Shown here piece by piece: positions 7,893 through 8,420 of a stretch of DNA of 8,420 nucleotides; the stretch's first letter is position 1; every line of letters starts with the position of its first letter. The stretch comes from Gammaproteobacteria bacterium (GTDB taxonomy: Bacteria; Pseudomonadota; Gammaproteobacteria; Methylococcales; Methylomonadaceae), in contig JANEMG010000086.1 in assembly GCA_024511045.1 (NCBI GenBank), positions 1-8,420 on the forward strand, in the 5' to 3' direction. The position numbers and the translations under genes were made by a program. Under the pieces are notes generated by a model. That model saw nothing but the letters and a program-made list of their open reading frames with translations, made no database searches and was not told the origin of the DNA.

Positions 7893-8087
7893 TCAATTCT
7901 CCCCTAATTTTGCGACATCGGAAGACGTAACCTTCTCATCCAGTTCTTTAAGTCGCTGATATTCCTCAACTGACAAAACAACAACGACACCTCGACCGTG
8001 TTTTTCTACCGTAACCGGCTCCGCTCTCGCGGTATCGAGAAGGCGGCCGAAGCCGTTCTTTGCGTCCTTCGCGGATATTCTCTTCAT
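7893..8087 (-). CDS. Small Phd/YefM-type antitoxin-like protein, probable operon regulator (64 aa)
   Basis: The protein begins MKRISAKDAKNGFGRLLDTA and continues EPVTVEKHGRGVVVVLSVEEYQRL, a clear Phd/YefM pattern: an N-terminal DNA-binding domain with an AKN(G/N)FG(R/E)LLD helix and a strand pair ending in EEYQRL. Family members bind operators in their own promoter and mask a toxin with their C-terminus. Here only about 19 residues follow EEYQRL, shorter than in many members, and no toxin gene lies next to it: hsdM follows after 3 bp. I infer a transcriptional regulator of the R-M operon. Upstream in-frame ATG codons exist (to 8189), but that extension has no family resemblance and crosses the promoter and operator repeats, so ATG 8087 is preferred. 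No good Shine-Dalgarno sequence precedes it (GGCTATTGCTACTGCT), which suggests weak translation or a leaderless or short-leader message. Confidence 0.85.
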   Translation of the reverse strand: MKRISAKDAKNGFGRLLDTARAEPVTVEKHGRGVVVVLSVEEYQRLKELDEKVTSSDVAKLGEN

Positions 8088-8096
8088 AGCAGTAGC

Positions 8097-8132
8097 AATA
8101 GCCAAATAGCTATTATAGCTCAAATGGCTATT
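8097..8132. promoter_or_regulatory. Nested inverted/direct repeats, probable operator of the Phd-like regulator
   Basis: On the minus strand two near-copies lie back to back, AATAGCCATTTGAGCTAT and AATAGCTATTTGGCTATT. Each is itself an imperfect or perfect inverted repeat (AATAGC...GCTATT). Together they form a larger inverted repeat with outer arms AATAGCCA/TGGCTATT and inner arms AGCTAT/ATAGCT around a single central A. The block ends 9 bp before the antitoxin-like start codon and covers a TATAAT box, the usual layout for an autorepressing Phd/YefM operator. The repeats are seen directly; the binding protein is inferred. Confidence 0.65.
8112..8117 (-). promoter_or_regulatory. Likely -10 box (TATAAT) of the operon promoter
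   Basis: A perfect TATAAT on the minus strand lies 24 bases before the antitoxin-like ATG, at the centre of the operator repeats. No good -35 box is found at normal spacing: TTGCAC (8138-8143) is 20 bases upstream. A weak, repressor-controlled promoter for the whole hsd operon is likely. A start near 8105 would give a leader under 20 bases. Confidence 0.45.
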
Positions 8133-8187
8133 ATTTAGTGCAAAAGCAACAAGACTATCAGGACTTTTTCCATAACCGAACTGGGCC

Positions 8188-8208
8188 AATTTCGAGAAAG
8201 GCGAAATT
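8188..8208. repeat. 7-bp inverted repeat in the gap after the recombinase gene
   Basis: AATTTCG (8188-8194) and CGAAATT (8202-8208) are exact inverted copies with a 7-base spacer, AGAAAGG. No T-run follows on either strand, so a terminator is unlikely. Arms of this size around a 7-base spacer resemble a tyrosine recombinase core site, and a recombinase gene ends about 95 bp away, but this is only suggestive. Apart from this and the promoter region, I see no convincing gene in the 8088-8302 gap. Confidence 0.35.
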
Positions 8209-8302
8209 TTGCGTGTTAAGGGAGTACGTCATTGAAAGAGATTTTCTCTCCTTAGAAGGATTCGCCGCCCCCTTCCAACCACTTGTTTCATAGCTAATTC
8301 CT

Positions 8303-8420
8303 CTAATGAAAATCCACCCCTTCCAAAAAATGTCCCCCATCGATGGTCAGCACGTTGGTATAGATCTCGGTGCTGTCCATGGACTTGTGGCCGAGCAGCT
8401 GGCTGACGTACTTCAGCGGC
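8303..8420 (-). CDS. Tyrosine recombinase/integrase, C-terminal 39 codons, cut by the right window edge
   Basis: Hand translation of the minus strand from the right edge gives PLKYVSQLLGHKSMDSTEIY, then TNVLTIDGGHFLEGVDFH and a TAG stop at 8303-8305. LLGHKS is the conserved LGH(K/S) box near the second catalytic Arg/His of tyrosine recombinases, and TEIYT carries the nucleophile tyrosine that attacks DNA. The tail after it (NVLTID...) resembles plasmid resolvases and integrases of the ResD type. It is transcribed in the same direction as the R-M operon and ends about 215 bp before the antitoxin-like gene. It suggests that the island is, or was, carried by a mobile element or plasmid. The rest of the protein is outside the window, so whether it is complete is unknown. 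Confidence 0.85.
   Translation of the reverse strand, partial: PLKYVSQLLGHKSMDSTEIYTNVLTIDGGHFLEGVDFH

Noticed and set aside
8088..8189. N-terminal extension of the antitoxin-like gene to ATG 8189
   Set aside because: The extra 34 residues have no similarity to Phd/YefM proteins and are encoded by the operator repeats and the -10 box. The family N-terminus matches ATG 8087.
8229..8291. A 20-codon minus-strand frame (ATG at 8291, AGGA before it), followed by a 24-codon frame starting at 8232 with an ATGA overlap
   Set aside because: The ribosome binding site and overlap look plausible, but both are very short, resemble nothing known and lie in a gap after a recombinase gene. They are more likely chance or remnants; conservation would be needed to support them.
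1..8420. CRISPR array, tRNA, rRNA or complete insertion sequence
   Set aside because: No regularly spaced repeats, no recognisable tRNA or rRNA sequence and no transposase or terminal inverted repeats were seen. The window is almost fully occupied by protein-coding genes.

Overview
The window holds one long, tightly packed minus-strand operon encoding a type I restriction-modification system. A nuclease/helicase gene pair lies inside it, and the end of a tyrosine recombinase gene lies at the right edge. Read in the direction of transcription (right to left) the order is: tyrosine recombinase C-terminus (cut by the right edge), a non-coding gap of about 215 bp with promoter and operator-like repeats, a small Phd/YefM-type antitoxin-like protein with no toxin gene beside it, hsdM, hsdS, a PD-(D/E)XK nuclease-like protein of 265 aa, a 1090-aa Ski2-like SF2 helicase, and the N-terminal third of hsdR (cut by the left edge). 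Almost every base between 1 and 8087 is coding, and all the many plus-strand open frames are shadows of these genes.

The organism cannot be named from this window. Shine-Dalgarno-led overlapping genes, moderate G+C (about 60% in hsdM, about 45% in part of hsdS) and the protein styles fit a proteobacterium. The recombinase tail (LLGHKSMDSTEIYTNVLTID) resembles plasmid resolvases and integrases of the F-plasmid ResD type, so this is probably a mobile defence island or a plasmid segment.

How the genes likely work together: HsdM and HsdS form the sequence-specific adenine methyltransferase, and HsdR joins them to form the restriction complex. Between hsdS and hsdR, where other type I loci carry extra defence genes such as the anticodon nuclease prrC of EcoprrI, sits a nuclease/helicase pair. 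Its layout (small PD-(D/E)XK protein followed by a large DEAD/DEAH helicase) matches Hachiman (HamA/HamB) and AbpAB antiphage systems. The genes are joined by 4-8 bp overlaps or gaps of 2-3 bp, each with a ribosome binding site inside the preceding gene, so they are almost certainly co-transcribed and translationally coupled. The antitoxin-like protein at the head of the operon, with nested inverted repeats around a TATAAT box just upstream, looks like an autoregulator of the whole cluster rather than half of a toxin-antitoxin pair.

The most interesting point is this nested arrangement: a candidate divergent Hachiman-like module built into a type I R-M operon under an orphan Phd-like regulator. 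The Hachiman assignment rests on architecture and motifs read by eye; no search was run.
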